Below are positions 49,613 to 58,766 of a stretch of DNA of 64,000 nucleotides, one piece after another. The position numbers and the translations under genes are program-made. The DNA lies in contig NZ_CP059081.1 in assembly GCF_015602705.1 (NCBI RefSeq), positions 2,055,702 through 2,119,701 on the forward strand. Reading direction: 5' to 3'. Below the pieces are notes generated by a model. The model was not told the DNA's origin. It saw nothing but the letters and a program-made list of their open reading frames with translations, and ran no database searches. The stretch is from Acinetobacter lwoffii. Lineage in GTDB: Bacteria; Pseudomonadota; Gammaproteobacteria; Pseudomonadales; Moraxellaceae. Numbering within the stretch: position 1 is the first letter of the stretch; each line of letters begins with the position of its first letter.

Positions 49613-52447
49613 TTATTCAGCGTCGATCGCAAGCGCGTCGTTGATGAGCTGAGCTTGTTGTTTTGCATGCAAATATGGTGAACCACATGCCGGTGCAGCA
49701 GAAGCTTCACGGCCTGCATAGCTAATACGTACTTGTTTACCCGCTTTCATCACGTCGTCATATAGACGCGGTGCGATGAACAACCAAGCGCCTTGGTTCT
49801 TCGGTTCTTCTTGCGCCCAAACAAGTTCTTTAACGTTTGGATATTGCGCAAGCACTTCTGCCAGGCGTTTTTCTGGGTATGGATATAATTGTTCAATACG
49901 TACAATTGCAGTGTTGTTCAATTCTTTTTCACGACGTTTTTCAACTAGGTCGTAATACACCTTACCACCACACAGTACCAGACGGGTTACATCTGACTTG
50001 TTGATGTTGTCTACTTCATCAATCACGGTCTGGAATGTACCGTTTGCAAGCTCTTCAAGGCTAGATACAGCAAGCTTGTGACGAAGTAAAGATTTCGGCG
50101 AAGTAACAATCAATGGCTTACGGATTGGACGAATCGCTTGACGACGTAATGCGTGGAAAATCTGCGCAGGCGTGGTCGGTGTGATGACTTGCATGTTGTC
50201 TTCAGCACATAGCTGCAAGAAACGTTCCAAACGTGCAGATGAATGCTCTGGACCTTGACCTTCAAAACCGTGAGGAAGAAGCATGGTCAAGCCACATACA
50301 CGTTCCCATTTGGTTTCACCAGATGAGATAAACTGATCAATTACCACTTGTGCACAGTTTGCGAAGTCACCGAATTGCGCTTCCCAGATGATCAAACTCT
50401 TAGGAAGAGTCGTCGCATAACCATATTCAAATGCCAATACAGCCATCTCTGACAATAAAGAGTCATAGATTGCAGTACGCGGCTGGTTTTCTTTCAGGTT
50501 ACACAGCGGAAGATAAGTTGAGCCATCTACCTGGTTATGCAGTTTTGCATGACGGTGTGAGAAAGTACCACGACCTACGTCTTCACCCGTTAAACGAAGC
50601 AAGTAACCATCATCTAGTACAGTTGCATACGCCAGAGTTTCAGCAGCACCCCAGTTCAGTGGCATTTCGCCCGTTTGCATTTTCAGACGATCGTCGATCA
50701 CTTTTGCAACTTGACGCTGCATCACGAAGCCTTCAGGAAGCTCACGCATTTTCGTGCCAAGCTCTTTCAAACGTTCGATTGGGAAAGTTGTATCCCACTC
50801 GTCTGTGTACTCATGACCTAAATAAGGTGTCCAGTCCACAAACATTTTTTTGTTTGGTTCAAGTACCAGTGCATTGGCAACATGATTACCCGCCTCCAGG
50901 TCTGCACGATAGTTTTCAACCATTTGATCTGCACTTGCGCGATCAAGAACACCCTGCTGTACCAGCTGATCCGCATAAAGCGTACGTGTGGTCGCTTTCT
51001 TGTTAATCACTTGATACATCATTGGTTGAGTTGCAGCTGGCTCATCCGCTTCGTTATGACCACGACGACGGTAGCAGAACATGTCAATCACAACGTCTTT
51101 ACGGAAGGTATGACGGAAGTCATGTGCCAATTGTGAAATGAACACCACAGCTTCAGGATCATCACCATTCACATGGAAGATCGGTGCCTGAATCATTTTT
51201 GCGATGTCAGTACAGTATTCTGTAGAACGTGCGTCACGTGGATCAGACGTCGTGAAACCAACCTGGTTGTTAATTACAATGTGCACTGTACCACCCACGG
51301 TATAACCGCGAGTTTGTGACATCTGGAAAGTTTCCTGGTTAACGCCCTGACCTGCAAATGCAGCATCACCGTGTACGATTAGTGGCAATACGTCATCGCC
51401 GCCAATGTCTTTACGACGTACTTGACGTGCACGTACTGAACCTTCAACCACAGGGCCAACGATTTCAAGGTGTGACGGGTTAAACGCCAATGCCAAGTGA
51501 ACTTCGCCACCTGGAGTCATCACGTTTGAAGAGAAGCCTTGGTGATACTTAACGTCACCAGAACCTTTCTTGTGAATAGATTTACCTTCGAACTCACCAA
51601 ACAGGTCAGCCGGGTTCTTACCCATGATGTTAACAAGAAGGTTTAAACGGCCGCGGTGAGGCATACCGATCACAACTTCTTTACAGCCTACAGAACCTGC
51701 ACGCTGAATAATTTCGTTGACCATCGGGATGAATGCTTCACCACCTTCAACGCCGAAACGTTTGGCACCAACGAATTTATTACCAAGATATTTTTCTAGG
51801 CCTTCAGCCGCAGTTAAACGCTCAAGGACATGTTTCTTTTGATCAGCATTGAAGCCATATTGACCGCGTGCACTTTCTAGACGTTGTTGAATCCAACGTT
51901 TTTCTTTGGTGTCCACGATGTGCATGTATTCAGCACCGATTGAACCACAGTAAGTGGCTTCCATTGACTGAACCATTTCAGCCAAAGTCGCTTCTTCTTT
52001 ACCGATCGCCAGGTTACCAGTATTGAATACTGTGTCTAAGTCAGACTGAGTCAAACCATGCGCAGCAAGATCTAGATCAGGCACAACTTCACGCTTCGCC
52101 AAACCTAATGGATCCAGTTTTGCTTTCTGGTGGCCACGGTTACGGTACGCAGCAATCAGCTGTAGCACGCCAATTTGACGACGTTCATGCTCTGAGCTGA
52201 CTGTCGACTGAACAATAGGCTGAATACGGCTTGAATTGCGACCTAAAAGTAGGAATTGCTCACGTACATTACTGTGTGGTTGATCACCTTTTGGGAATTT
52301 ATCGAAGTACGCTCTCCAGTCAGCACCCACTGAGTCTGGAGCAGTCAGATACTGCTCATAAAGTTCTTCAATATACGCTGCACTATCAGCGGAAAGTTCA
52401 GTGTCAAGACGCAGAGCGTCAGCAACTTCTTGCATTTGTGGACCCAT
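49613..52447 (-). CDS. sucA: 2-oxoglutarate dehydrogenase E1
   Basis: Thiamine-diphosphate E1 of the TCA-cycle 2-oxoglutarate dehydrogenase complex, 944 residues, normal length. N-terminal SAAYIEELYEQYLTAPDSVG is the short SucA-type tail that binds the E2 complex. Motifs: GMPHRGRLNLLVNIMG near 258, TPP-site HGDAAFAGQGVNQET near 370 (Asp-Ala-Ala-Phe-Ala), and the transketolase-like domain with EYGYATTLPKSLIIWEAQFG near 685-705. It heads the sucAB-lpd operon. The upstream region to 53159 carries several hairpins. Confidence 0.97.
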   Translation of the reverse strand: MGPQMQEVADALRLDTELSADSAAYIEELYEQYLTAPDSVGADWRAYFDKFPKGDQPHSNVREQFLLLGRNSSRIQPIVQSTVSSEHERRQIGVLQLIAAYRNRGHQKAKLDPLGLAKREVVPDLDLAAHGLTQSDLDTVFNTGNLAIGKEEATLAEMVQSMEATYCGSIGAEYMHIVDTKEKRWIQQRLESARGQYGFNADQKKHVLERLTAAEGLEKYLGNKFVGAKRFGVEGGEAFIPMVNEIIQRAGSVGCKEVVIGMPHRGRLNLLVNIMGKNPADLFGEFEGKSIHKKGSGDVKYHQGFSSNVMTPGGEVHLALAFNPSHLEIVGPVVEGSVRARQVRRKDIGGDDVLPLIVHGDAAFAGQGVNQETFQMSQTRGYTVGGTVHIVINNQVGFTTSDPRDARSTEYCTDIAKMIQAPIFHVNGDDPEAVVFISQLAHDFRHTFRKDVVIDMFCYRRRGHNEADEPAATQPMMYQVINKKATTRTLYADQLVQQGVLDRASADQMVENYRADLEAGNHVANALVLEPNKKMFVDWTPYLGHEYTDEWDTTFPIERLKELGTKMRELPEGFVMQRQVAKVIDDRLKMQTGEMPLNWGAAETLAYATVLDDGYLLRLTGEDVGRGTFSHRHAKLHNQVDGSTYLPLCNLKENQPRTAIYDSLLSEMAVLAFEYGYATTLPKSLIIWEAQFGDFANCAQVVIDQFISSGETKWERVCGLTMLLPHGFEGQGPEHSSARLERFLQLCAEDNMQVITPTTPAQIFHALRRQAIRPIRKPLIVTSPKSLLRHKLAVSSLEELANGTFQTVIDEVDNINKSDVTRLVLCGGKVYYDLVEKRREKELNNTAIVRIEQLYPYPEKRLAEVLAQYPNVKELVWAQEEPKNQGAWLFIAPRLYDDVMKAGKQVRISYAGREASAAPACGSPYLHAKQQAQLINDALAIDAE

Positions 52448-53159
52448 TTCCTATTGCAAAAACATTTTCAGGATGCTTTTTAAGCAAAACCCAGGATTAT
52501 TAGCATCAAATTGGTAATATGATACTAGTCCCCCATAAGGCATAAGCCATGAGGCGTTATCACCACACCAAGAAAATCTTGATATGTTTAATGAACAATA
52601 ACGCCCCTCAGCGGCATCATCACTCATTGAATACCCGATCGAAACCGGGCAATTTTTTGCAAATCGACTTAGAAAAAAGCAAGCATTAACAAAGATTTTT
52701 TCTAAAGCGACTCGGGTCTACCTTTTATATACCAGTCCCTGATTATGCAGTGTTTAAAAAATGTACCTGGCGTGGCATTTTTTAAACATAGTCATGGGCT
52801 AAATGCTAACATGTTCTCAACTTTTCAATTGATTTTTTTGACACATACCTTCCATAAATTGGCTAAATACAGTTCAGATATTTTACTCTAATATATGGTG
52901 CTTTATCTCAAAAATAGATTCAATGTAGACTTAAGTCCTAAGCATTTCCGATAAATAAAAAGAGAGCAAACCTTTCAATCCACTCCCTCCTTAAATTTCC
53001 GTTATATAATAACATCGTTCTTGCTATTTTTCAGGTCAGTTTTACATCTAAAAATCATAAATACCCAAAATAATCACATGTTCTTCTTAGATGGCGCTCA
53101 AAGCCATTAACCTTTTCCTGACTGTTTCACTCAACTTTATACATTTTAAGTATAGTATC
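52448..53159. promoter_or_regulatory. Hairpin-rich upstream region of sucA
   Basis: About 712 bp without a gene. It contains two perfect inverted repeats: TTAGAAAAAA..TTTTTTCTAA (52669-52678 and 52696-52705) and TGTTTAAAAAATG..CATTTTTTAAACA (52751-52763 and 52776-52788), plus a CCCGATCGAAACCGGG-type hairpin with a T-run at about 52633-52657. They are probably leader structures, terminators or operators of the sucA transcript. IS copy 2 begins at the right edge, so sdhB and sucA are now 1.9 kb apart. Confidence 0.5.
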
Positions 53160-54260
53160 TAGGACTTACGCACTGTTATTTATAGACTCTCTGTAGTAGC
53201 AGATGATTTTTATCGAGAATAAAGTCATCAATGAAGTTTTTGATAATTGGTCTAAATAATTTCTTCTGCCAACGATATACATTTTCAAAGATCCGCTCAA
53301 ACTGGTTCTTTTGTATCTCAACGTAGGCCATCAAGGCTGAAAAAATATGATTCAAAATCAGTTTAGACCGTCTTACCTGAAACTTTTCAATATGACAAAC
53401 CTGTTTAATCACCCGGTGATATTGTTCTATTTTCCAATGACTTGAATGTAATTCATGAAAACCCTCAAAGGATAATAAATCATCTTCATCTTGATACACA
53501 ATATAAAACCTCTGCTGTTCTTTTAACTGAGTCTTAAATAATTGTACAAAGCCAAAATCTTTGAGCCAGACCACTTGACCCTGATGGAAATTTGGCAATA
53601 AACGCAGTTGAAACCATTGTCCTTTTTCAGGGGAAACCTTACGGTTACAGTCGATACCAAACATAAATCGAATACCATGTTTTCTTATGGTTTTTAGATT
53701 TCCAGTCGATGAATACCAACTATCACCTGAAATAAATTGAATCTTTGCACCCCAACTAAGTACTTCACTTAACATATCCATAAAGTAATCATTCTTGGTT
53801 TTACTTTCAGATTTGTCATAAATTCGGAAATTAATTGGAATATTTTGACCATTTTGATCTGTCGCATACAAGGTAATGAGATTAATACCCTTGACGGATC
53901 GGTGGTGTTTGCCTGACCAAAAATAGCTAACCAAGTCCATATGTTGACTATATGGTTTATCTAAAACAGTATCATCAATACTGACTATAAGCTTATTATT
54001 ATCAATATGTTGAATTGCTTCTTGATATAGGTCGTGAGGTGTGTAGTCTTCACGCTCTAGAAAGCGATTTACACTATCATGCGAGATATTATAAGTCTCG
54101 GCAAGTTGTGTGCAGCTAATAGAGTTCGGTTCTGTCATGAGAAAGCCCATATAAATGGGTAATGTACAAGTTGCTGTAGAAGCATGTTTAGTTCGTCTGA
54201 TCACAGATACGCTATAAACTATTGTAATACTTTTTTGAATCCGTCAATGCGTAAGTCCTA
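53160..54260 (-). mobile_element. Insertion sequence, copy 2 (1101 bp, inverted)
   Basis: Same element as at 30206-31306 in the opposite orientation, same 16-bp ends. The 5-bp duplication GTATC flanks it (53155-53159 and 54261-54265). The transposase differs from copy 1 in one residue (Leu for Pro near the C-terminus). It lies in the spacer between sdhB and sucA. Confidence 0.92.
53176..54150 (-). CDS. DDE transposase of IS copy 2
   Basis: About 324 residues from the ATG at 54150 (342 from the GTG at 54204). It is the same protein as in copy 1: first acidic block SIDDTVLDKPYS, second FISGDSWYSS, and C-terminal SSHWKIEQYHRVIKQ. The only change seen is HLLLQRVYK in place of HLLPQRVYK. The gene is intact, so both copies could supply transposase in trans. 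Confidence 0.9.
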   Translation of the reverse strand: MGFLMTEPNSISCTQLAETYNISHDSVNRFLEREDYTPHDLYQEAIQHIDNNKLIVSIDDTVLDKPYSQHMDLVSYFWSGKHHRSVKGINLITLYATDQNGQNIPINFRIYDKSESKTKNDYFMDMLSEVLSWGAKIQFISGDSWYSSTGNLKTIRKHGIRFMFGIDCNRKVSPEKGQWFQLRLLPNFHQGQVVWLKDFGFVQLFKTQLKEQQRFYIVYQDEDDLLSFEGFHELHSSHWKIEQYHRVIKQVCHIEKFQVRRSKLILNHIFSALMAYVEIQKNQFERIFENVYRWQKKLFRPIIKNFIDDFILDKNHLLLQRVYK

Positions 54261-54310
54261 GTATCTTTATTTTTATCCTATGATTTTTTAATTTTTCCAA
54301 TAGCTTGCAT

Positions 54311-54342
54311 AAAAAAAGCACACCTGAAGGTGTGCTTTTTTC
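54311..54342 (-). terminator. Terminator of sdhCDAB
   Basis: The stem AAGCACACCT/AGGTGTGCTT with a GA loop and long A/T runs, 22 bases after the sdhB stop. It separates the sdh transcript from IS copy 2 and sucA. Confidence 0.88.
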
Positions 54343-54363
54343 TAAACTGCGAAGAGCAGCCTA

Positions 54364-55074
54364 TTAGCCTGCCATATCTAAAAGCATATTACGGATGTGA
54401 CCGATTGCTTTAGTTGGGTTCAAGCCTTTAGGACATACAGATACACAGTTCATAATGCCTTTACAACGGAACAATGAGAACGGGTCGTCTAGACGAGCCA
54501 AACGCTCTTGTGTTCCCGTATCACGCGAGTCAATAATGAAGCGGTAAGCGTTCAACAATGCTGAAGGACCCAAGAACTTGTCCGGGTTCCACCAGAATGA
54601 CGGGCATGAAGTTGAACAGCATGCACATAGAATACATTCATATAGACCATCAAGATGCTCACGCTCTTCAGGAGACTGTAAACGTTCCTTAGGAGGCGCA
54701 GGCTGGTTGTTGATCAAGAATGGATGGATCTTGTTGTACTGATCATAGAACTGGTTCATGTCAACCACCAAGTCTTTCACTACAGGAAGACCAGGCAATG
54801 GACGAACAGTAATTTCATTTGGTAAATCGTTCAGGTTCCAAAGACACGCCAAACCATTTTTACCATTGATGTTCACGCCATCAGAACCACAAATACCTTC
54901 ACGACATGAACGACGGAACGTTAAAGTTTCGTCCTGTACTTTCAATGCAAGAAGTGCATCAAGCAACATACGGTGCTTGTCAGTCAGTTCAAGTTTGAAA
55001 GTTTGCATGTACGGTGCTTTATCCTTGTCAGGATCGTAGCGGTAGATATGAAATGTACGAGTACCTCTACTCAT
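54364..55074 (-). CDS. sdhB: Succinate dehydrogenase iron-sulfur subunit
   Basis: Electron-transfer subunit of complex II with three clusters, 236 residues. The 2Fe-2S site is SCREGICGSDGVNINGK (about 57-73), the 4Fe-4S site CILCACCSTSCPSFWW near 147, and the 3Fe-4S site CKGIMNCVSVCPKGLNP near 205. It is the last gene of sdhCDAB, 14 bp after sdhA. It faces the cytoplasm on the inner membrane, with SdhA. Confidence 0.97.
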   Translation of the reverse strand: MSRGTRTFHIYRYDPDKDKAPYMQTFKLELTDKHRMLLDALLALKVQDETLTFRRSCREGICGSDGVNINGKNGLACLWNLNDLPNEITVRPLPGLPVVKDLVVDMNQFYDQYNKIHPFLINNQPAPPKERLQSPEEREHLDGLYECILCACCSTSCPSFWWNPDKFLGPSALLNAYRFIIDSRDTGTQERLARLDDPFSLFRCKGIMNCVSVCPKGLNPTKAIGHIRNMLLDMAG

Positions 55075-55088
55075 CTGAATTCTCCTGA

Positions 55089-56987
55089 TTAGAATGTACG
55101 TGGTTTAGGTGGAATCGCGTCAACCGACAATGGACGGTAACGAACTGGCTTGTACTCTAGACGGTTATCCGCAGAGAACCATAAAGTGTGCTTCATCCAC
55201 TCATCATCACGACGACCATATGGGTATTCAGCATGGTCTGGAGACTCCTCAAAGTCTACAACCGTATGCGCACCACGGCATTCTTTACGAGCAGCAGCTG
55301 AAATAAGCGTTGCTTTCGCAACTTCATATAAGTTTTCAACTTCAAGTGCTTCAATACGTGCAGTGTTGAATACTTTAGATTTGTCTTTCAAGTGAATGTT
55401 GCGTACGCGCGGTTCAATTGCAAGAATCTGTTTCACACCTTCGTCTAGAAGCGCAGATGTACGGAATACACCAGCGTGATCTTGAACGATATCACGGATT
55501 GCATCAGCAACGTCTTGAGCATTCTCACCTGTAGTCGATTCGTCAAGTTTACGAATACGTTCAACAGTTTCTTGAAGCACAGTTGTTGGAAGTGGCTCAT
55601 ATTCACCATCGTGCTGTTTAGTAACATATTCAATGATATGTTGACCAGCGGCCTTACCAAATACAACCAAGTCAAGCAATGAGTTCGTACCTAGACGGTT
55701 TGCACCGTGTACAGATACACATGAACATTCACCGATTGCATAGAAGCCTTTTACTGGCTTAGCAAAGTCACGACCTTCAGCATTGGTAGAGTAAACGTCG
55801 GTGTCTTTGTTGTAGTTAGCAACAAGCGCTTCAGTTTCAGGAGACTCAGGAACAACCACCTGACCATGAATATTCGTTGGAATACCACCCATTTGGTAAT
55901 GGATTGTTGGTACTACAGGAATTGGCTCTTTAGTGATGTCAACGTTCGCGAATTTCTTGCCAATCTCGAATACAGATGGAAGACGTTTCATGATCGTATC
56001 CGCACCTAGGTGCGTCATATCAAGCAGGATGTAATCGCCTTTAGGACCACAACCACGACCTTCTTTGATCTCTTGATCCATAGAACGTGATACGAAGTCA
56101 CGTGGCGCCAAGTCTTTCAAAGTTGGTGCATAACGTTCCATGAACGGTTCGCCGTCTTTGTTACGAAGGATTGCACCTTCACCACGACAACCTTCAGTTA
56201 ACAATACGCCTGCGCCCGCAACACCCGTTGGGTGGAATTGCCAGAATTCCATATCTTGTAATGGAATACCTGCACGAGCTGCCATACCAAGACCGTCACC
56301 AGTGTTGATATAAGCATTTGTAGATGCACGGTAAACACGACCAGCACCACCAGTAGCAAACAAAGTCGCTTTTGCTTGGAATACCGCAATTTTACCAGTT
56401 TCCTGATCAATTGCTGTAACACCTAAAACGTCGCCTTTTTCGTTACGGATCAGGTCAAGCGCAATCCATTCAACGAAGAACTGAGTACCCATTTTCACGT
56501 TGCTTTGATAAAGCGTGTGAAGAAGTGCGTGACCGGTACGGTCGGCAGCAGCACATGCACGTGGCACAGCTTTTTCACCATAGTTTGCTGAGTGACCACC
56601 GAATGGACGTTGGTAAATTGTACCGTCAGCATTACGGTCAAATGGCATACCCAGGTGTTCAAGTTCATAAACCACTTGAGGCGCTTCACGAGTCATGAAC
56701 TCGATTGCGTCTTGGTCACCTAACCAGTCCGAACCTTTTACAGTATCGTAGAAGTGGTAGTGCCAGTTATCTTCTTGCATGTTACCAAGAGATGCACCAA
56801 TACCACCCTGCGCTGCAACAGTGTGTGAACGAGTTGGGAATACTTTAGTCAGAACCGCAACTTTCAAACCAGCTTGAGCAAGTTGGTAAGACGCACGCAT
56901 ACCTGAACCACCACCACCAACGATGACAGCATCGAAAGTTTCATGCGGAATATTTGTGTAATCTTCTTTAGGGTTTATAGCGCCCAT
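55089..56987 (-). CDS. sdhA: Succinate dehydrogenase flavoprotein subunit
   Basis: Covalent-FAD catalytic subunit that oxidises succinate to fumarate, 632 residues. FAD loop AVIVGGGGSGMRASYQLAQA (about 20-39), flavin-linked His in RSHTVAAQGGIGAS near 53, active-site HPTGVAGAGVLLTEGCRGEG near 252-271, and Arg in VHGANRLGTNSLLDLVVFG near 407. It starts at ATG 56987 with AGGAAAC upstream. sdhD lies 12 bp upstream and sdhB 14 bp downstream. Confidence 0.97.
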   Translation of the reverse strand: MGAINPKEDYTNIPHETFDAVIVGGGGSGMRASYQLAQAGLKVAVLTKVFPTRSHTVAAQGGIGASLGNMQEDNWHYHFYDTVKGSDWLGDQDAIEFMTREAPQVVYELEHLGMPFDRNADGTIYQRPFGGHSANYGEKAVPRACAAADRTGHALLHTLYQSNVKMGTQFFVEWIALDLIRNEKGDVLGVTAIDQETGKIAVFQAKATLFATGGAGRVYRASTNAYINTGDGLGMAARAGIPLQDMEFWQFHPTGVAGAGVLLTEGCRGEGAILRNKDGEPFMERYAPTLKDLAPRDFVSRSMDQEIKEGRGCGPKGDYILLDMTHLGADTIMKRLPSVFEIGKKFANVDITKEPIPVVPTIHYQMGGIPTNIHGQVVVPESPETEALVANYNKDTDVYSTNAEGRDFAKPVKGFYAIGECSCVSVHGANRLGTNSLLDLVVFGKAAGQHIIEYVTKQHDGEYEPLPTTVLQETVERIRKLDESTTGENAQDVADAIRDIVQDHAGVFRTSALLDEGVKQILAIEPRVRNIHLKDKSKVFNTARIEALEVENLYEVAKATLISAAARKECRGAHTVVDFEESPDHAEYPYGRRDDEWMKHTLWFSADNRLEYKPVRYRPLSVDAIPPKPRTF

Positions 56988-56999
56988 GATTGTTTCCTA

Positions 57000-57365
57000 T
57001 CAATTCGCCCAAAAAATCTGGATCGCCCAGATTGCATATGCAAGTACAGCAATGATCACTGCTGAAGTCAGTACAAGGCGTAAACCTGAAGCTGAAGGAC
57101 CCATTTGACGAGTAGTCACATAATCCGTGAATACCTGCCACATGCCGATCCATGCGTGTGCAACAAGAGATAAGACCGCCAACAAAGACATGATCTTCAT
57201 TGGAACTGTCATCATAAAGCCGTACCACTGTTCAAAGTTGAAACCACCATTCAGTAGAATCCAACCCAGTACAACAACGGTATAAACAGCTAGAACTACA
57301 GCACTGACACGTTGGAGAAACCAATCGCGAGAACCTGAACCTGTTAAACCAGTAGCGCTTTTCAT
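57000..57365 (-). CDS. sdhD: Succinate dehydrogenase membrane anchor subunit
   Basis: About 121 residues with three membrane helices (near 21-43, 55-75 and 97-118). The haem-ligand His lies in LVAHAWIGMWQVFTDYV near 70. Start ATG 57365 overlaps the sdhC stop codon by one base (TAATG), so translation is coupled. With SdhC it binds haem b and ubiquinone and anchors SdhAB. Confidence 0.94.
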   Translation of the reverse strand: MKSATGLTGSGSRDWFLQRVSAVVLAVYTVVVLGWILLNGGFNFEQWYGFMMTVPMKIMSLLAVLSLVAHAWIGMWQVFTDYVTTRQMGPSASGLRLVLTSAVIIAVLAYAIWAIQIFWAN

Positions 57366-57763
57366 TAGAGTACGATCCATACAAATGCTGCAACAATACC
57401 GATTGCAGACAAGATTAATGCGATAGTAGATGCAACACGACCACTTTCTAGTTCTTCAGCAACGCCAATGTCAGCAAGTAAATGCTTAACACCCGCAATA
57501 AAGTGAAAAATCAAGCCGGCGACAAATACCCATACAATGAAACGAACAATGAAACCGTTAAAGATTTCTTGAACTTGCGCAAAACCTTCAGGCGAAGACA
57601 ATGACTTGTCTAAAATCCATAGAAGGACCGGTACGAGTAAGAATACGATAACACCTGAAAGACGGTGTAGAATTGATGCAATAGCCACGGGTGATTTTAA
57701 GTTTACTTCTAAAACTTGACCCATGGACAAATTGACAGGTCTGTTGCTTTTCACAGCGGGCAT
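57365..57763 (-). CDS. sdhC: Succinate dehydrogenase cytochrome b556 subunit
   Basis: 132 residues with three membrane helices. Family signature near the N-terminus: RPVNLSMGQVLEVNLKSPVA, then SILHRLSGVIVFLLVPVLLW with the quinone-site Ser/Arg. The conserved haem His lies in FIAGVKHLLADIGV near 90. First gene of sdhCDAB, preceded by a candidate promoter at 57862-57890. Confidence 0.95.
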   Translation of the reverse strand: MPAVKSNRPVNLSMGQVLEVNLKSPVAIASILHRLSGVIVFLLVPVLLWILDKSLSSPEGFAQVQEIFNGFIVRFIVWVFVAGLIFHFIAGVKHLLADIGVAEELESGRVASTIALILSAIGIVAAFVWIVL

Positions 57764-57861
57764 CCTGTAAGTAAAAACTCCATCCGGAGTTTGTTGGAAT
57801 TAATTCGAAGGAAAGCTGGCATTCTCAGGCAAATACATGCCTAAAATCAAAACGACACTGA

Positions 57862-57890
57862 ATTATAAAACGTGAACTATTAAAATACAA
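57862..57890 (-). promoter_or_regulatory. Candidate sigma-70 promoter of sdhCDAB
   Basis: On the minus strand TTGTAT (-35), 17 bases, TATAAT (-10, perfect). It lies about 100 bases before the sdhC start. Confidence 0.55.
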
Positions 57891-58649
57891 ACGGCTGAAT
57901 TTGGCTTTTTGGATAAAAAACCATTAAATAAGAATCATTAACAACAATAAGTCGGGCTTAATATATTATTCCGCCCTTTCAATTCCTATCTATATGATTG
58001 TTTTTAAATAATTAAGATGATCAATTCACTCGGTTTTAAGCCTGCAGGACCATGTTTGAGTTTTAGACTAAAGACGCACAGTTCCATCACAAATATTATT
58101 TAAATCTCTTTTTAATTCAGATTTAAATCAAGCGCCTATATTTAACAGACCACTTGCCCCAATTCAGCAGCACAGTGATTCAGATAACCTGATGTTAAAT
58201 AGCGACTTAGTGCATCAGATGATGGGTTTTTCAATCAATTTGAAGCATTTAGATTCAAAAAATCATTCATTTATTTTTATCCTGCCTAGCTTTGCTGCAA
58301 AGTTGGCCATTTATTAAGCTATTTTTTAATCAATTAAACCGGATTTAAAATTCAATTAATTGCTTTTATTTATAATTCCACCTGTGAAATTCAGCTTGGT
58401 AAAAACGATGTAAGTTATGAGATTTATATAGTTTTAAGCATATTCACCTTAATCTCTCACTATTTTCGCTCGCATTTCTTACTAGGAAAAAACGCTTACA
58501 AATGCCCCAGGCAGTCTATTTTTTTCTGCACCTCTGCATCAATTTGACTTATTATAGAGGTTTGATGCTGTGATTTTACTGAACTTTTTATACTGAGCGA
58601 ATATGACTAAACCGCTGTGCGGCCGCCATTTTTTCATCCATAAGTATAA

Positions 58650-58677
58650 TTGACAAAATTTCAGTACTCACTAATCT
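58650..58677 (+). promoter_or_regulatory. Candidate sigma-70 promoter of gltA
   Basis: TTGACA (-35, perfect), 16 bases, TAATCT (-10). It would give a leader of about 80 bases to the gltA ATG. Confidence 0.6.
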
Positions 58678-58766
58678 TATAGCAAATTTTTGATCCGTCC
58701 GTTTTGTGCATTAAAAGATTGATAGACAAAGCGGATATACATTCACCAGGACAGGAGATCTATTGA

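Larger units (their letters stand above)
57764..58766. other. 1-kb gene-free spacer between sdhC and gltA
   Basis: Neither strand has a credible ORF, tRNA or terminator. It is AT-rich. It contains the candidate sdhC promoter (57862-57890, minus) and gltA promoter (58650-58677, plus), and a dyad TTTAAATC/GATTTAAA (58099-58106, 58120-58127). The middle 700 bp is unexplained; it may hold regulator sites, upstream promoters or an unrecognised sRNA. Confidence 0.5.

Noticed and set aside
50431-51006. 191-codon plus-strand frame opposite sucA
   Set aside because: It is antisense to a conserved sucA region and has no ribosome site or family-like sequence.
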